From the NCBI GenBank assembly GCA_002104905.1, contig MCFE01000017.1, positions 124,001 through 188,000 on the forward strand: a stretch of DNA of 64,000 nt. The letters are read 5' to 3'. The notes under the pieces are model-generated. The model worked only from the letters and a program-made list of their open reading frames with translations, had not been told where the DNA came from and did no database searches. Positions 1 through 11,164 of the stretch are shown one piece after another. Each line of letters opens with the position of its first letter. Position 1 is the stretch's first letter. Source of the DNA: Basidiobolus meristosporus CBS 931.73. Taxonomy: Eukaryota; Basidiobolomycota; Basidiobolomycetes; Basidiobolales; Basidiobolaceae. Made by a program: the position numbers and the translations under genes.

Positions 1-366
1 ATCCTACTATACCATACTCCCAACATATTGCCAACAGAGGTCTCCATAGTGGCTGTCAAGACATCATTTATCTTTTTGCTTTATAAGGCAATCACATGTA
101 TTGGCCAACTTGGTTTGCTCAAATAGATATAGACCACATTAAGACTATAAAAATGTCACATATATTCACCAGGAGGCCATTCAAACACCTCCAAGTTCAC
201 TACATTATTTGGTAGTAAAATTAGTAAAACACCATCAGGACCCTACTGTACAATTACACAGTGGGCTACAAATTCCAAGTCACTAGCATTGCAGCGGCCT
301 CATAGTGAAGTCCTGACTGTTGAACTGGGTTGGATTTGCCTGTGGGATCAAGTTATTTTATATGGG
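1..366 (+). mobile_element. 3' end of a second Tnp2-type DNA transposon copy
   Basis: This stretch aligns by eye with the right end of the complete transposon (about 9030-9389). Shared landmarks, in the same order, include the 'ataaggcaat' block, the 'aaaacaccatca' block, 'aattccaa', and a terminal 'gggatcaagttattt' segment close to the right inverted repeat. The terminal CATAGGG has decayed to a G-rich run near 359-366. The copy is diverged and cut by the window edge, so only its non-coding 3' end is visible. It is joined to copia-derived sequence, implying that it too inserted into a copia element. Confidence 0.75.
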
Positions 367-368
367 GG

Positions 369-686
369 CCCATTGACAAGATGGAAACAAGGATTCTTAG
401 ATGTAGTATATTGTATCTGAGGCATCTCAACACATTATGCACTAAAAAGTGCTATTTACAAATTATACAAAATTCCATTTTACAAGGATTTCATGGGTGA
501 CAGCAGAACACTGGATGCAGTTGGAGAGGGAACTAGCCATGTTAACTTCAGAAGTAGTAAACTAGTTAACAGATATACCATCAAAGAAGTGTTGTATATC
601 AGAAAGAGCCAAGAACTTAGTATTTGTTGAACTATTGAGCTATTTGGTATCACCCCGCAGCAAAAGTCCACTTAGCAACTCTGAAC
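369..686 (+). pseudogene. Fragment of a second copia pol gene (protease region)
   Basis: Positions about 376-640 match the protease region of the larger copia element (about 1868-2135) at the DNA level: 'aaacaaggattct', 'gcatctcaacac', 'tttcatgggtgacag' and 'aaagaagt' recur in order. The reading frame is broken by several stops and indels, so it is dead. It sits between the Tnp2 fragment on its left and the 5' LTR on its right, and so belongs to another, older copia copy. No gene product is expected. Confidence 0.7.
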
Positions 687-1035
687 TGTTGTAAAAATTT
701 GTAACTCCACCTAAATATTCACCTGACTTAGTCACTTAGATCATTACCTTCAAATCCCAGAGAATACTGACCAAATTCTTGGTTGGGATTTACTTGGAAT
801 ATTTTCACCCAAATACCAGGTACCCAGAACATGAAAATTCTCAAAGTTGTCCAAACAGCCCTAAAATCTGCACAAATGCTTTTGGGACCTTCCTTAACCT
901 ACTCTAAGTGCTTACTATGGCAAGACCATGAAAAAGGATAAATACTACTTTTACATTCAATAAATCATCAAGTGATAACTACATAATCTACTTGTTCTCC
1001 AAATGACTTCCAATATCTCCAAGACTTTTACAACA
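687..1035 (+). repeat. 5' LTR of the copia element
   Basis: The repeat starts TGTTGTAAAA and ends TTACAACA, giving short terminal inverted repeats with the usual TG...CA ends. It matches 10729-11075 over its length with scattered substitutions and small indels. It includes an 'AATAAATCAT' stretch that may act in 3' end formation. The sequence just downstream does not resemble an obvious initiator-tRNA primer-binding site, so the primer is unassigned. Confidence 0.88.
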
Positions 1036-1066
1036 GGTTATGTGCCCCAAGCTGTGACTCTCTGCA

Positions 1067-1698
1067 ATGCTGACTACTGCTATTACTGGAATTTTTCCCT
1101 CTGCAGAAAAGTTGGATGGATCTAACTACCAAGTGTGGAAGGTGAGAATGAAGATGCTGCTTCACAAAAGAGGCCTTTGGGATATTGTCATAGAAGAAGA
1201 ATGCCCTCCTAAAATGTGGGAGAGGAAGCCTTAAAGTACCAGAAGAAAGAATAAAGTGCCTTCAACTACATTTGCCTTAATGTGAAAGACAAATTGCTAA
1301 TTCAATGCTCAACAGCAAAAACAGCAAAGAATGCCTGGAAGGCATTAGAAGACACCTACCAGTCATTTTCAGCTGATCAGAAAATGCATCTGAGACAAAA
1401 ATTCTTTACTACAGTGATGCTGCCAGGAGAAGAAATGAAAAATCTAATTAACAGAATTACCCTGCTGTTAGATGAGATGGAATCTGTGGATATACCAACT
1501 ACTGATGAGGATGTGATAGTTACCATCCTGAATAGCCTGACAGACAAGTTTCAAGGCCTTGTATCAGCCCTAGAGTCCAGAACTGAAGATTTGACCTTGA
1601 ATTATATATATGGAAGGCTCCTGGATGAACAATCAAGAAAATTAAGCACCAATAAGAAGGAAGAAGAAAATGCTTTAATTAGCAATGATAACCAATAA
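1067..1698 (+). pseudogene. copia gag, frameshifted
   Basis: Translation from the ATG at 1067 gives the copia Gag opening with an LDGSNYQVWK motif, then a frameshift near 1230 and a stop. The longer open part (1282-1698) encodes the Gag core with the family motif ending in a region rich in Lys and Glu. In-frame stops lie at 1696-1698 and 1711-1713 before the zinc knuckle. No intact Gag can be made. Confidence 0.85.
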
Positions 1699-1740
1699 AG
1701 CAGGTACTCATGACCCTACAAAGGCAACAGCAGCCTGTTT

Positions 1741-3601
1741 TGCAACTACTGCAAAAAGAAAGGACACACATCAGACTGGTGCTTCAAAAAGAAAGATATT
1801 CAGCAGAAAAAGCCAGAATATGGAAATGCTGCAACAACTGAAGATAGACTATTCATATTTGCACTAAATATGACCACAAACAAGGATTCTCAGACGTGGT
1901 ATATTGACTCTGGAGCATCTCAACACTTTACACACCAAAAAGAACTTTTTACCCAATATCAAGAAATTACAATTAAGAAGGTTTTCATGGGTGACAATAG
2001 AATACTTGATGCAGTGGGAGAAGGAACTATCCAAGTAAACATAAGAAGCAGCAAAGGAAGCCATACACTGACCTTCAAAGAAGTACTCTATGTACCAGAA
2101 ATAGCCAAGAACCTACTATCTGTAAGCAAGGCCACAGCAGAAGGACTCAATTTCAGCTTTGACAATTCTGGATGCAAGATCACTGATCAAAATGGCACTC
2201 ATACTGCTTTGGGTATCACAGATCATAATCTATACAAGTTGACTAATATTCCATCATATTTGGAAGCCAATATTAGTAACTTACATGAAGAAACACCAAT
2301 GCTTTGGCACAGGAGATTTGGGCACATCAATTTTGATTATTTGCACAAAATGATCAAAGATCAGCTAATTCCTGGAGTAAAAATTAATCCCCCAGCTAAT
2401 ATGGAGCACTATAAAGCCTGCATATATGGGAAACAAGCCAGAAAACCGTTCAAGAGCTCTTGGTTAATCAAGACTATGAAAAATTAGATCTAATTCACTC
2501 AGATCTGTGTGGACCTATGCAAAATTTATCCTTAGGTGGGATGAAGTTTTTAATCAACTTTATTGATGATTATACAAGATACACATGGGTCTACTTCATG
2601 GAGAGAAAGGAAGAAGCTCTGTCTAAGCTCAGGGAGTTTAAAGCCGTGGTGGAGAGAGAAACTGGTTAAAAAATCAAGAAAATATGCACTGACAATGGTG
2701 GAGAATATACCTCAATACTATTCATCCACTTCTGCAAAATTAAAGGGATAAAGCAAGCAACTACTGTACCATACACCCTACAGCAAAATGGAGTAGCAGA
2801 ATGTGCTAACAGATCAATAATTGATATGGCCAGATCTATGGTCCATGATCAAAAATTATCCTATGTTTTTTGGGAGGAATGAGTTGCCACAGCTTTATAC
2901 CTTAAAATAGGAGTTATAACAGAATACTTTGTAATTCTACTCCATTTGAAGCATGGTATGGTCACAGACCAAGTGCAGAACATCTAAGAATATATGCGTG
3001 TACAGCATATTCCAAGATACTGCCCAGAAATCAGTCAAAACTTGAACCAAAAAGTGTAAAATGCATATTTTTGGGTTACTGCAGTGAGAGTAAAGCATGC
3101 AGACTCTACAACACCAAAGCAAAGAAGATAATCAAGTCCAGGGATGTGCTGTTTGAAGAAAATTAAGAATTTTCACAAAAAATGACATCAGATGATGACA
3201 AAAATCTGATATCAAGTCCACATATTATCACAACTGAATCAGAGCAAAACAATGAAAATTTTTTCACTCCAGAGGACTCTACAGCTATGGTTCAGCCATA
3301 ATCAGTGCCCAGGAATATCTCAGAAGTGATCATTCCAGTATCAAATGCCAGGAGATCCAATCAGAGAAGAAATAGCCCAAACTACTATATGAATAATGGT
3401 ACAAACTTAGACTATGCCTATTCTGTCCATATTGATGAATCTCAGACTGTAAAAGAGGCCCTAAATAGCCCTCAGACAAAGTTTTGGAGATCTGCAATGA
3501 CTGAGGAATATCAGGCCCTGATGGAAAATCAAACTTGGGACTTAGTTAAATTACCAATCAACCAAAAATCAATTGGATGCAGATGGGTCTTCAAGACAAA
3601 A
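1741..3601 (+). pseudogene. copia pol, left part: zinc knuckle, protease, integrase, start of RT
   Basis: A CX2CX4HX4C zinc knuckle lies at about 1741-1785 and runs in frame into the aspartic protease, whose DSGAS catalytic loop is at about 1906. The integrase follows with an HX..H GAG-pre-integrase segment (about 2305), the first catalytic Asp in HSDLCGPM (about 2496), and TDNGGEY (about 2690), but in several frames with stops. The RT N-terminus (3305-3601) ends at GCRWVFKTK, where the DNA transposon is inserted. It is decayed and non-functional. Confidence 0.85.
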
Positions 3602-3618
3602 CCCTATGAAAAATTATT
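3602..3618 (+). repeat. Left terminal inverted repeat of the DNA transposon
   Basis: CCCTATGAAAAATTATT; the reverse complement of 9373-9389 matches with one mismatch. Weaker similarity (ATGATCCC against TTGGTCCC) continues a few bases further in. Confidence 0.85.
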
Positions 3619-4180
3619 GAGATGATCCCATCAAAAGGCCATCACAAAGTTAGTTCCCTGTGACTGAGAGGTACTGATCTTGTCAGGACTCCATCCAGAA
3701 ACCATTGAAAAATAATTGCACCCCAGATTTCACAAAAAACTTTGTCAAAATTTTTCATCACAACAATGTATAAGTGGCTTTTGATTGGTTCCCTGCCAAT
3801 TTGCTCACTCTCTGATCCCAGACACTCTATTGCCTCCTATGTTTGTGTGAACTAATTGGCTATTGCCTCTTTTTCACACTCCTTACCTCCTGACTCAACC
3901 ATTTCTCTTACTTTTCATGCGTACAAATTGATTTATTTCAGTTGAAACTTCAGTTGTACCTCAATTGCCAATTGTATTGACCTATACAAGTCTCTATACC
4001 CTACACTAACATTAAGCCCAACCCCACACTCAACAAGTAACTCCATTAGAATCCACCACTCAATAAGTATTTATGCTGTAACACTCTGGTTCCACATCTT
4101 TGGTGGGAACCCAATGGCTTTATGCCACTGTTTATTCACTGGTTCCCACACATCCTGGTCTTCAGCTGGCACTGCAAGGT
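3619..4180. other. Non-coding left arm of the DNA transposon
   Basis: No coding signal on either strand. This is the subterminal region between the left inverted repeat and the 3' end of the accessory gene. CACTA-type elements often carry transposase-binding repeats here; I see no clean short repeat. Confidence 0.5.
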
Positions 4181-5999
4181 CTAGCTCCTCATCTGCCAGT
4201 CTTTGCAATAAATCCTTGCAATATTCCAGTGCGTTTTCTGAGCACTGCTCTTGAAGAAGTGCTGCAACCTCTTGGTGTGCCTATTAATGTTCCAAAACTC
4301 CACTGAAGGCATTGTGATAGTCTTTTGAGCTCTTGACATTGTAGCCTTGTCTGTCAGTGGGATCTCCACTCTGTCAATAATGGAGGCTGTGGAGGCTGTG
4401 GTAGACAAATTGCCTTTTTCAGCAAACTCATCTACCTTGCTGGAGTGTAGCTCAACTGGCTGCGCTTCCAACTCTTGTGAAAACAGCTGTTTTCTTGTTG
4501 GTAATTCTTCTTGGCTATGATGGGATTCAGTCTGTTCCTGGCTTGCGGCGTTAATTGGCAAGAACTGCAGTTTTTTTGCATGCCTCCCTGTCTCAGGCTT
4601 GTAATACATTTTTCCCTTTACCTTTTCCTTTATCACTGCCAGGTCTTTCACTGCTACTTTGTCTGAGTGCATCTTGCAAAGAACTACGTTTTCTCCTGGA
4701 TAAATTCTGCTCTGACTCATCTGTTTTGGCCTGCTTGTCCCTTGCTGGCACTCTTCTGGCAACCTGACGTTTCTTTTCAGCTTGTTTTGAGCTCTCAACC
4801 GTAGTTGTGATGGGCTCCTGTAAAAGTGGCTGGTTTTTATCACTGCCAGGTCCTTCACTGCTACTTTGACTGGGTGCTCTTTGAGTGGTACTACGCTTTT
4901 TCCTTGATAAATGTTGTACTGGTGCATCCATGTCTGCCTGCTTGTCCTTAATTGGCACTCTTCCAGCTGCCTGACATCTCTTTGACACTTGTCTGGAGCT
5001 TTTGGCCCTGCTTGTAACGGGCTCTTGAGGAAGCCACTGGTTTTTAGCCATGGCACCCTTGTTCTTCTGCCTTTGATAGTTTCTGCTATTCTTAAGATAC
5101 TTTCTTAGCATACCAATGCTGGCCCAAAATCTGTTTGCCCATTTGAATCCAGGATAATGCTCATGGAACAAGTCAAGTGCATTCTGCTTGGCCTTGAGTT
5201 CCTGATGGTCCCATGGTATGCTGGCCTTAAGGTGATGGCGTGCTAGACTTCTGACAGCCTCTTGTATATTAGCCCACTCTTCATTATTGCACTCAACAGC
5301 TTCATGGATCTTCAATGTCTTTAGATTTTTAGGCTTTGGTATAAACGCCACATTGTCTCCCTCCCATGCTGTGATAGGTTTTTCTGTGGGCTTCATCTTT
5401 GGGCACTGTTGTTGTGCTTCAAAGACTGTATGGTGTTCCTCTGCTGTTACATCAGGAAATGGCCCAGTTCTTGGCTGTGACATTGAGCTACATGAGTTCC
5501 TTCTTTGCAGCAAAGATACTGCTTTCTCTACCTGGGATATTGATTGCTCTACACATATTATCCGCTAATCCTGTGTCTGGACTACTTCCTGATTTCTCTG
5601 GGCCTTTGCATCTATCTTATCAGCCACTGCACCTAATTGCTTCATTAATGCTTTGGTATGAGCTGTCAACATACTTGCTAATATGGGAGGTGGTGATGTT
5701 ATCATGGCCACTTGCTGATCTTCAACAGAGGGTACTGCATTTGCTATATTCTCATCTGCCTGAGCATAATGGTCAGCTTGTGGCTCCACAGAGGTTCTCA
5801 ATTGCCTACTTGACTGAGAGCCTGAGGAGTCTGCATTATTACCTTCAATGGGTACACTGTCCACAGGGCCTTTTTTGGATGTAGTCCTGCTTGTTGCACT
5901 GAATGTCAAAGCAAGCTGTTGTCCAACCATTCTTCTGTTGCCGTCAGCGGTGGGGTTTGGTTGAGAACCAGACAACTTTGCTTTATTTTTTGGCGGCAT
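4181..5999 (-). pseudogene. Transposon accessory protein with a duplicated basic module; one in-frame stop
   Basis: The minus-strand frame opens at the ATG at 5999 and stays open to 4608 except for one TAG at 5565-5567. A likely 43-bp intron (4565-4607, gtatta...tgcag) then joins it to a second exon, 4181-4564, giving about 591 residues. The protein is hydrophilic. A middle segment rich in Trp and aromatic residues (about 5090-5240) is followed by two tandem copies of a Lys/Arg/Ser/Gln-rich unit of about 69 residues (about 4836-5040 and 4629-4835). Both units end in a GPGSDK/RPGSDK motif. I do not recognise the family. Its place opposite the transposase suggests a DNA-binding accessory protein of the element, which is inference. 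Confidence 0.6.
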
Positions 6000-6221
6000 A
6001 TATATGGAAGTGAGTCAAACCAAAGGGGAAATAGTGTTACATATACGCGTGTATGTGGTGCCACAACTTTATTTATAATGGTTACTATGGCGGGTCATCA
6101 TTGAATCTTACATTCATGTAGGTGCAATGTCTCAAATACAAGACTGTCTTAAGTTCACATGAGTATTGACCAAAAAGTGGTATAATAGCATTACATTGAA
6201 GAAGTTCAAACTGTTTGCCCC

Positions 6222-8456
6222 ATGGACAAGACTACTTTGACTTAATGCCGTAAGAGAAGAGAAAAAAGACCATGTGGCTATTGTGGCAAGCCTCTCAGCA
6301 ATGAAGCACGCAGACAGCATAGGAAGTATTACAAGGATCATGGCCAGTGTTTTGCAACCCAAGTCATATTTGACCATTCATTGGTCACTACTGTACCAAC
6401 ATTATCTTGCCAGCCAGTTGATACTTCTATATCGGCACCTGGCCGTCTTTGTCACCTTGCGCAAACTGAGTCAGGTGAGTTTGTGATGCCTTTAGGCTCA
6501 CCTCAGCCTTCTGAATATGGCACACAGAGTGATAGCTCTGACAAAGAAGATTCACTGATGGATTTTGAGCCTATCTCCCCTAACAACAGTACCACGTATG
6601 AGCCTGGTCAAATCTCTATATGCAATAAGACAACACCCATTGAGACAAATGCCAAGGATACTTTATGGAGCCAAGTGAGCCCAGTAATCCATCTACTGGT
6701 GAATGATGTGATGTTGTGGCTAGAGAAGTGGTGTGTTTCCACAAATATCAGTAATGGGGGCTTTGAGGATTTATTACTACTTCTTGCCAAAATCATACTG
6801 GGATGCAACTTACCATGTACATGGTACAAGTGGACAACTGTCATGTGGCTTGCAACATATGATCCAGAGACTGTCCTGATTCCAGCATGTGTTAACAGTT
6901 GCATGGCATTCACATCCAAAAATGCTACCATTGCAACATGTCCAAATTGTCAGGAATCCACCACCATTGAGGGAAAACATTGTTCACACTCTGGATATAT
7001 TCCGGTCATACCCCGTCTAAGGAAGCTGATGCAGTCTGACAAATATTGCAAAGCTATACAGTACCGCACTCAGTATCAATCAAGCGCAAACATATCTGAT
7101 ATATTTGATGGCAAACATTACAAACAGCTAAGAAGCAAGGGCTACTTTGAAGGTATGTATGACCATGCCTTTGCTTTAGCACTTGATGGATTCTCATTAA
7201 ACAAGTACTCTACTAGCAAATCCTGCTGGCCACTGATTCTCATCAATCTGAATCTGCCACCCATCTTACGGTATCAGAGCAATAATCTGATGGTAGTCTC
7301 ACTGGTATCTGGGCCTAAATCACTGTCCAACCTGGATAGCTACCTGTATCCATTGCTGAATGAATTTCATATGCTTTCCAGCAGGATAATGGTAAATGGT
7401 TGTCATGTAAAAGCGCATATTATTATCTTCATTGGAGATACCCCAGCAATCAGCAAGATAGCAGGTTTTTCCAGGCACAATGGGTAGAATTGCTGTCAAA
7501 TGTGTGAGACCCAGGGGATTTACTCCATAACTCACACACATTATTATTATCCATACACCAGCACTAAGAACATCATCTTTCCACAGAGACAATGTACAGA
7601 AGTAAGCATGCAATTGCAGCAAAGTTGGCAAGCTATAAGCCATTGGCTGGTATATGGAATCAACTGGAAACTGGAGATACTTAAGATAGAGGGTATCTGT
7701 TGGAACAAAAGCTTTCCACTGGGAGCAATGCATTTGCTTTTCAACAATATCCCTATACTGATGACCAAGTTGTACATGGGGCATTTCAAGCTAAATGAGC
7801 CCTTCAAGATACCGGAGATATTTGAAAAAATTGGCAAGATATTACAGAGTATCCGCTACCCTAAGTACTTCTCACAGGCTCCAATTAATATTCATACACA
7901 TATGCAACAATACAAATGCAAAGACTGGATGAACTGGATATGTATTTATTCAAGTGGTGTTCTGAAGCCATTCCTACCAAGAGTACATTGGAAGCATTGG
8001 GTGTCATTTGTGGATATTGTAGGAATATTTATCCAGAAGCAGATCACCAATGCCAGCATGACACATCTACAGCTGTTGTGTGAGGAGTTTGTGACAGGAT
8101 TTGAGCGGCTATACTACAAACATAAAGCTGAATGTGTAGATCTCTGCCGCTACTGTATCCATTCTCTACTCCATGTTGCACGGTGTGTGGAGAATATTGG
8201 GCCTTGCTTCACCTTTTGGGAGTTTCCTATGGAGCGGATGAGTGGGGAGATAGGAAGACAAGTCAAGTTGCAGGTACTACCATATCCCAATCTTATCAAG
8301 AATATTACCTTCAAGTCCATCATGGATGTGATGAGTTGGCACATGGAGGACAGCCAGAAAGAGTTGGAAAATACTGAGGACAAATGTGCACATGGAGACA
8401 CCTATGCCTATGGCATTAAGAAGCTAAGCAGCCTCAATGCGTGGGTAATCAGTTAA
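6222..8456 (+). pseudogene. Tnp2-family transposase with two in-frame stops
   Basis: From the ATG at 6222 one frame runs to 8456 except for a TAA at codon 8 (6243-6245) and a TAG at 7485-7487. An N-terminal zinc finger is visible (CGYCGK, then H and C residues, about 6273-6345). The Tnp2 core follows: an LALDGFSLNKYST segment (about 7173), an INLNLPPILRY segment (about 7245), the IAGFSRHNG motif immediately before the TAG, then CCQMCETQGIYS. Further on are the GAMHLLFNNI and FPMERMSGEIG motifs typical of fungal CACTA/Plavaka Tnp2 proteins. The C-terminal part may continue in another exon at about 8521-8877. The stops suggest loss of function, but decay is slight. Confidence 0.8.
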
Positions 8457-8520
8457 GTAATGCAAAGTTGGGTTGGGTGCAACAAGCAACTAATTTTTAT
8501 CAGGAAAACTCCACCAAGAT

Positions 8521-8877
8521 ATGCTGGATTTCTCATGGTCACAAGCCAACTTCTACACCATTCAGTATGGAATTCACACAAACAAAAGCCAGAGTGCACC
8601 TATAAGGGGGACTAGAATCCAGCAGGGAGAAGGAATATATTGGCTAAATACCAAGAAGTTCTTTGCCAATATTCAGGAGGTATTCATGGCAGAAGTGGCA
8701 ACAACCAAGCATATGTTTGCAAGATGTATATGCTACCAGCAGTACAAGGTATATGGCAACTTTGTAAGTATCACACTAAAAAGCCATAAAGTTGAGGTGA
8801 TAGAAATATGTCAATTGTGGCAGGTGTGCATGTTTGTAGAGGTTAGTAAGCAAGAGGCCATAGTTTTTTTGATTTGA
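8521..8877 (+). pseudogene. Possible C-terminal exon of the Tnp2 transposase
   Basis: An open frame of 118 codons follows the main transposase frame. Its middle (FFANIQEVFMAEV and following residues) resembles the C-terminal region of Tnp2-type transposases, in which hydrophobic strands alternate with aromatic residues. I could not find an unambiguous splice junction to the upstream exon (a donor near 8447 and acceptor near 8502 are possible), so this is tentative. Confidence 0.4.
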
Positions 8878-9372
8878 ACTATAAGTGGAATACCCAAGGT
8901 AGTAGTGGGTAAGCAAATAAAGAAAGGTGATTCTACAGTGGAATATATGAATTGCCCAAGGGGAGGTAGAAAAAGGAAATACCATTTGGTAAATTGGTAA
9001 GGTAGCATATACAGAACCAGCGGCAGGCTGTCATACTGCCAAGAAAAAGCCATCAGAGTCTTGCTGTGAGGCTGTCAAAATGCCGTCAAGTTTCTTGCCA
9101 TATAAGGCAATTGGAAGTCCTGGCCAACTGGATCCACTTAAAATAGTAATAGAGCGCTGAAAGACCACAACAATAACATGCAAATATTGTCACAGCACCA
9201 ATCAAAAATTGTCAAGTTTTATCCCTTTATTTGGCTGTAAAATTTGCAAAACACCATCATGATCTTGTTATAAGATTGTCAGGAGGGTCACTAATTCCAA
9301 GCTGCTGTTATTATGACGGTCTCTGAACAGGATCTTGACGGATGATCTGGATTGGATCCACCTGCGGGACCA
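8878..9372. other. Non-coding right arm of the DNA transposon
   Basis: No coding signal. The distal 340 bp are shared with the second copy at window positions 1-366, which defines this as the element's 3' subterminal region. Confidence 0.6.
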
Positions 9373-9389
9373 AATTATTTTTCATAGGG
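9373..9389 (-). repeat. Right terminal inverted repeat of the DNA transposon
   Basis: AATTATTTTTCATAGGG, the inverted partner of 3602-3618, followed directly by the AAAA duplication and the resumed copia RT frame. Confidence 0.85.
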
Positions 9390-10756
9390 AAAATACAAGA
9401 CTGATGGTACAATTGAAAGATATAAAGCAAGACTTGTGGCCAAAGGATACTCTCAAACAAAAAGACTTGACTATACTGAGACCTTTGCACTGGTAGCCAA
9501 GTTTAATTCTATCAGATTAATATTGGCTAATGAAGCCAAATATAAGTTTTTTATTCATCAAATGGATGTAAAAACTGCATTTTGAATAAAGAACTTGATG
9601 AGGATGTGTATATGGACCAGCCGGATGGGATTGCTGACCAAGATAACCCCATTTGGTCTGCAAGCTTAAAAAGTCACTATATGGTCTCAAACAATCACCA
9701 AGAGCCTGGAATTGCAAGATAGATTCTTATTTGGAATCTTTGAGTTTCAAAAGGAGTAATGCTGACTATAGTATATACTATAAGCCAGATAGAGCAAATC
9801 CAGTTCTATTGGCTCCAGCCTATCTAAGGAGTTGATGATGTCTGATCTAGGAGAACTCAGTTACTACTTAGGGATTAGGTTCTTCATAGACAGAAATACC
9901 CAGACTATCACCCTAAGCCAATCCAAGTATATTCAAGATATACTAAAGAAGTACCAAAAGGAAGACTGTAAACCAGCAGCTACCCCAATGGAGGAAAACC
10001 TTAACTTTATAAGAACTCAGCCAAATCAAGAGAGCTTAGTGCCGTCTGAAAGCCCTCACTTCCCTTATGAGTCTATATTTGGCAGTCTGATATATATCAT
10101 GCTTGGAACACATCCAGATATCTCATATTTAGTGGAGTTGTCAGCCATCACAATCAAAACTATGGATCCAATCATATTACAGCAGTTAAGTGAATTTTTG
10201 ATACCTATAAGGAACTGCTGATATCTGCTTAAGGTACATCTATAAGGACTCAAAACAAGATGCTGATTGGGGACAAAATTTAGAAGACACAAGATCCACC
10301 ACAGGATACACCTTTCTTTACTGTAGAGCAGGAATTTCATGGAATTCAAGAAAGCAACCAACTGTACCACTTTCTACCACAGAGGCTCACTATATGGCAG
10401 CCTGTGAAGCTACAAAAGAAGCAATGTGGTTAAGGAAGCTTTTTAGAGACTTAGGCTTATGTCAAAAAATGCCAATTACTTTATTACAAGATATTCAAGG
10501 ATTTATACAATTAGGTAGAGATCCAACTTTTCATGCTATTACCAAGCACATAAATATTAAACATCATTTCATATGTGAAGCTATGGAGAATAACTTGGCT
10601 AACTTAGTTTACTGTCCTTCAGATGAAATGATTGCAGACATATTTACCAAACCATTAGCTAGAGACATGTTTGAATATCTTAGGTCAAAATTAGGACTAG
10701 TCAGTATGAACATTTGGTTGAGTGCAAGTGTTGTAAAAATGTGTAATTCCACCTAA
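9390..10756 (+). pseudogene. copia pol, right part: RT and RNase H, active site deleted
   Basis: The RT resumes with GTIERYKARLVAKGYSQ (about 9405), then HQMDVKTAF, then KSLYGLKQSPRAW (about 9665). The sequence then jumps from NPVLLAP to MSDLGELSYYLG (about 9838). The intervening family segment of roughly 40 residues, including the catalytic YVDD box, is absent. RNase H follows (about 10250-10680), with STTGYTF, a SWNSRKQPTVPLSTTEAHY segment, and DIFTKPL near the end. Stops and frame changes occur near 9584, 9833 and 10219. It cannot encode a working polymerase. Confidence 0.85.
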
Positions 10757-11075
10757 ATATTCACCTAACTTAGTTACTTATAGCATTACCTACATGCTCT
10801 AGAGAATACTGACCAAATTCCATGTTGGGATTTACTTAGAATATATTCACCAATATATCAGGTACCAAAACATGAAAATTAGATAAGTTGTCCAAACAGC
10901 CCACACTTTTCACACATGTTCTTGGAACCTTTCTAAGCCTATTTTATGTGTTTTCTATGCCAAGACCATGTGAAAGCATAAATACAACTTTTACATTGAA
11001 TAAATCATTAAGTGAAAACCACATAATCTACTGGTTCTCCCAATTGCTTCCAATATATCCAAGACTCTTACAACA
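10729..11075 (+). repeat. 3' LTR of the copia element
   Basis: It begins TGTTGTAAAAATG and ends CTTACAACA. It matches the 5' LTR with visible substitutions, so the element is not very young. Confidence 0.88.
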
Positions 11076-11164
11076 ACAGCAATCTCTTGACAAAAATTTC
11101 TCAAGTATTAACTGACAAGGAACTTGGACAGAATTCTCTAAAGTTTGAGGTTTGTGATCTACAC

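Larger units (their letters stand above)
3602..9389 (+). mobile_element. Tnp2 (CACTA/Plavaka-like) DNA transposon nested in copia RT
   Basis: The element is 5788 bp. Its ends are imperfect inverted repeats starting CCCTATGAAAAAT on both sides (3602-3618, and 9373-9389 as reverse complement). Both flanks carry AAAA (3598-3601, 9390-9393); the uninterrupted copia sequence needs only one AAAA, so this is a target-site duplication of 4 bp. Inside are a Tnp2-type transposase (+) and an accessory gene (-) diverging from about 6 kb. The clear edges and largely open genes indicate an insertion younger than the copia host element. Confidence 0.88.
687..11075 (+). mobile_element. Ty1/copia LTR retrotransposon, split by a nested DNA transposon
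   Basis: Two similar LTRs in direct orientation bound the element. Between them lie gag, a zinc knuckle, aspartic protease, integrase, reverse transcriptase and RNase H in the Ty1/copia order (PR-INT-RT-RH). The RT is interrupted after the codons for Lys-Thr-Lys by the DNA transposon at 3602-9389; coding resumes at 9390, where removing the insert restores a normal copia RT sequence. The frame carries many stops and indels, and the RT active-site segment is missing. No clear 5-bp target duplication flanks the LTRs (left tgaac, right acagc). The element is inactive. Confidence 0.9.

Noticed and set aside
4609-5056. Alternative minus-frame ORF over the transposon accessory repeats
   Set aside because: It is open because the basic repeat is biased in codons. 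Only its downstream part (4181-4564) continues the main frame after a plausible 43-bp intron; the rest is a shadow.
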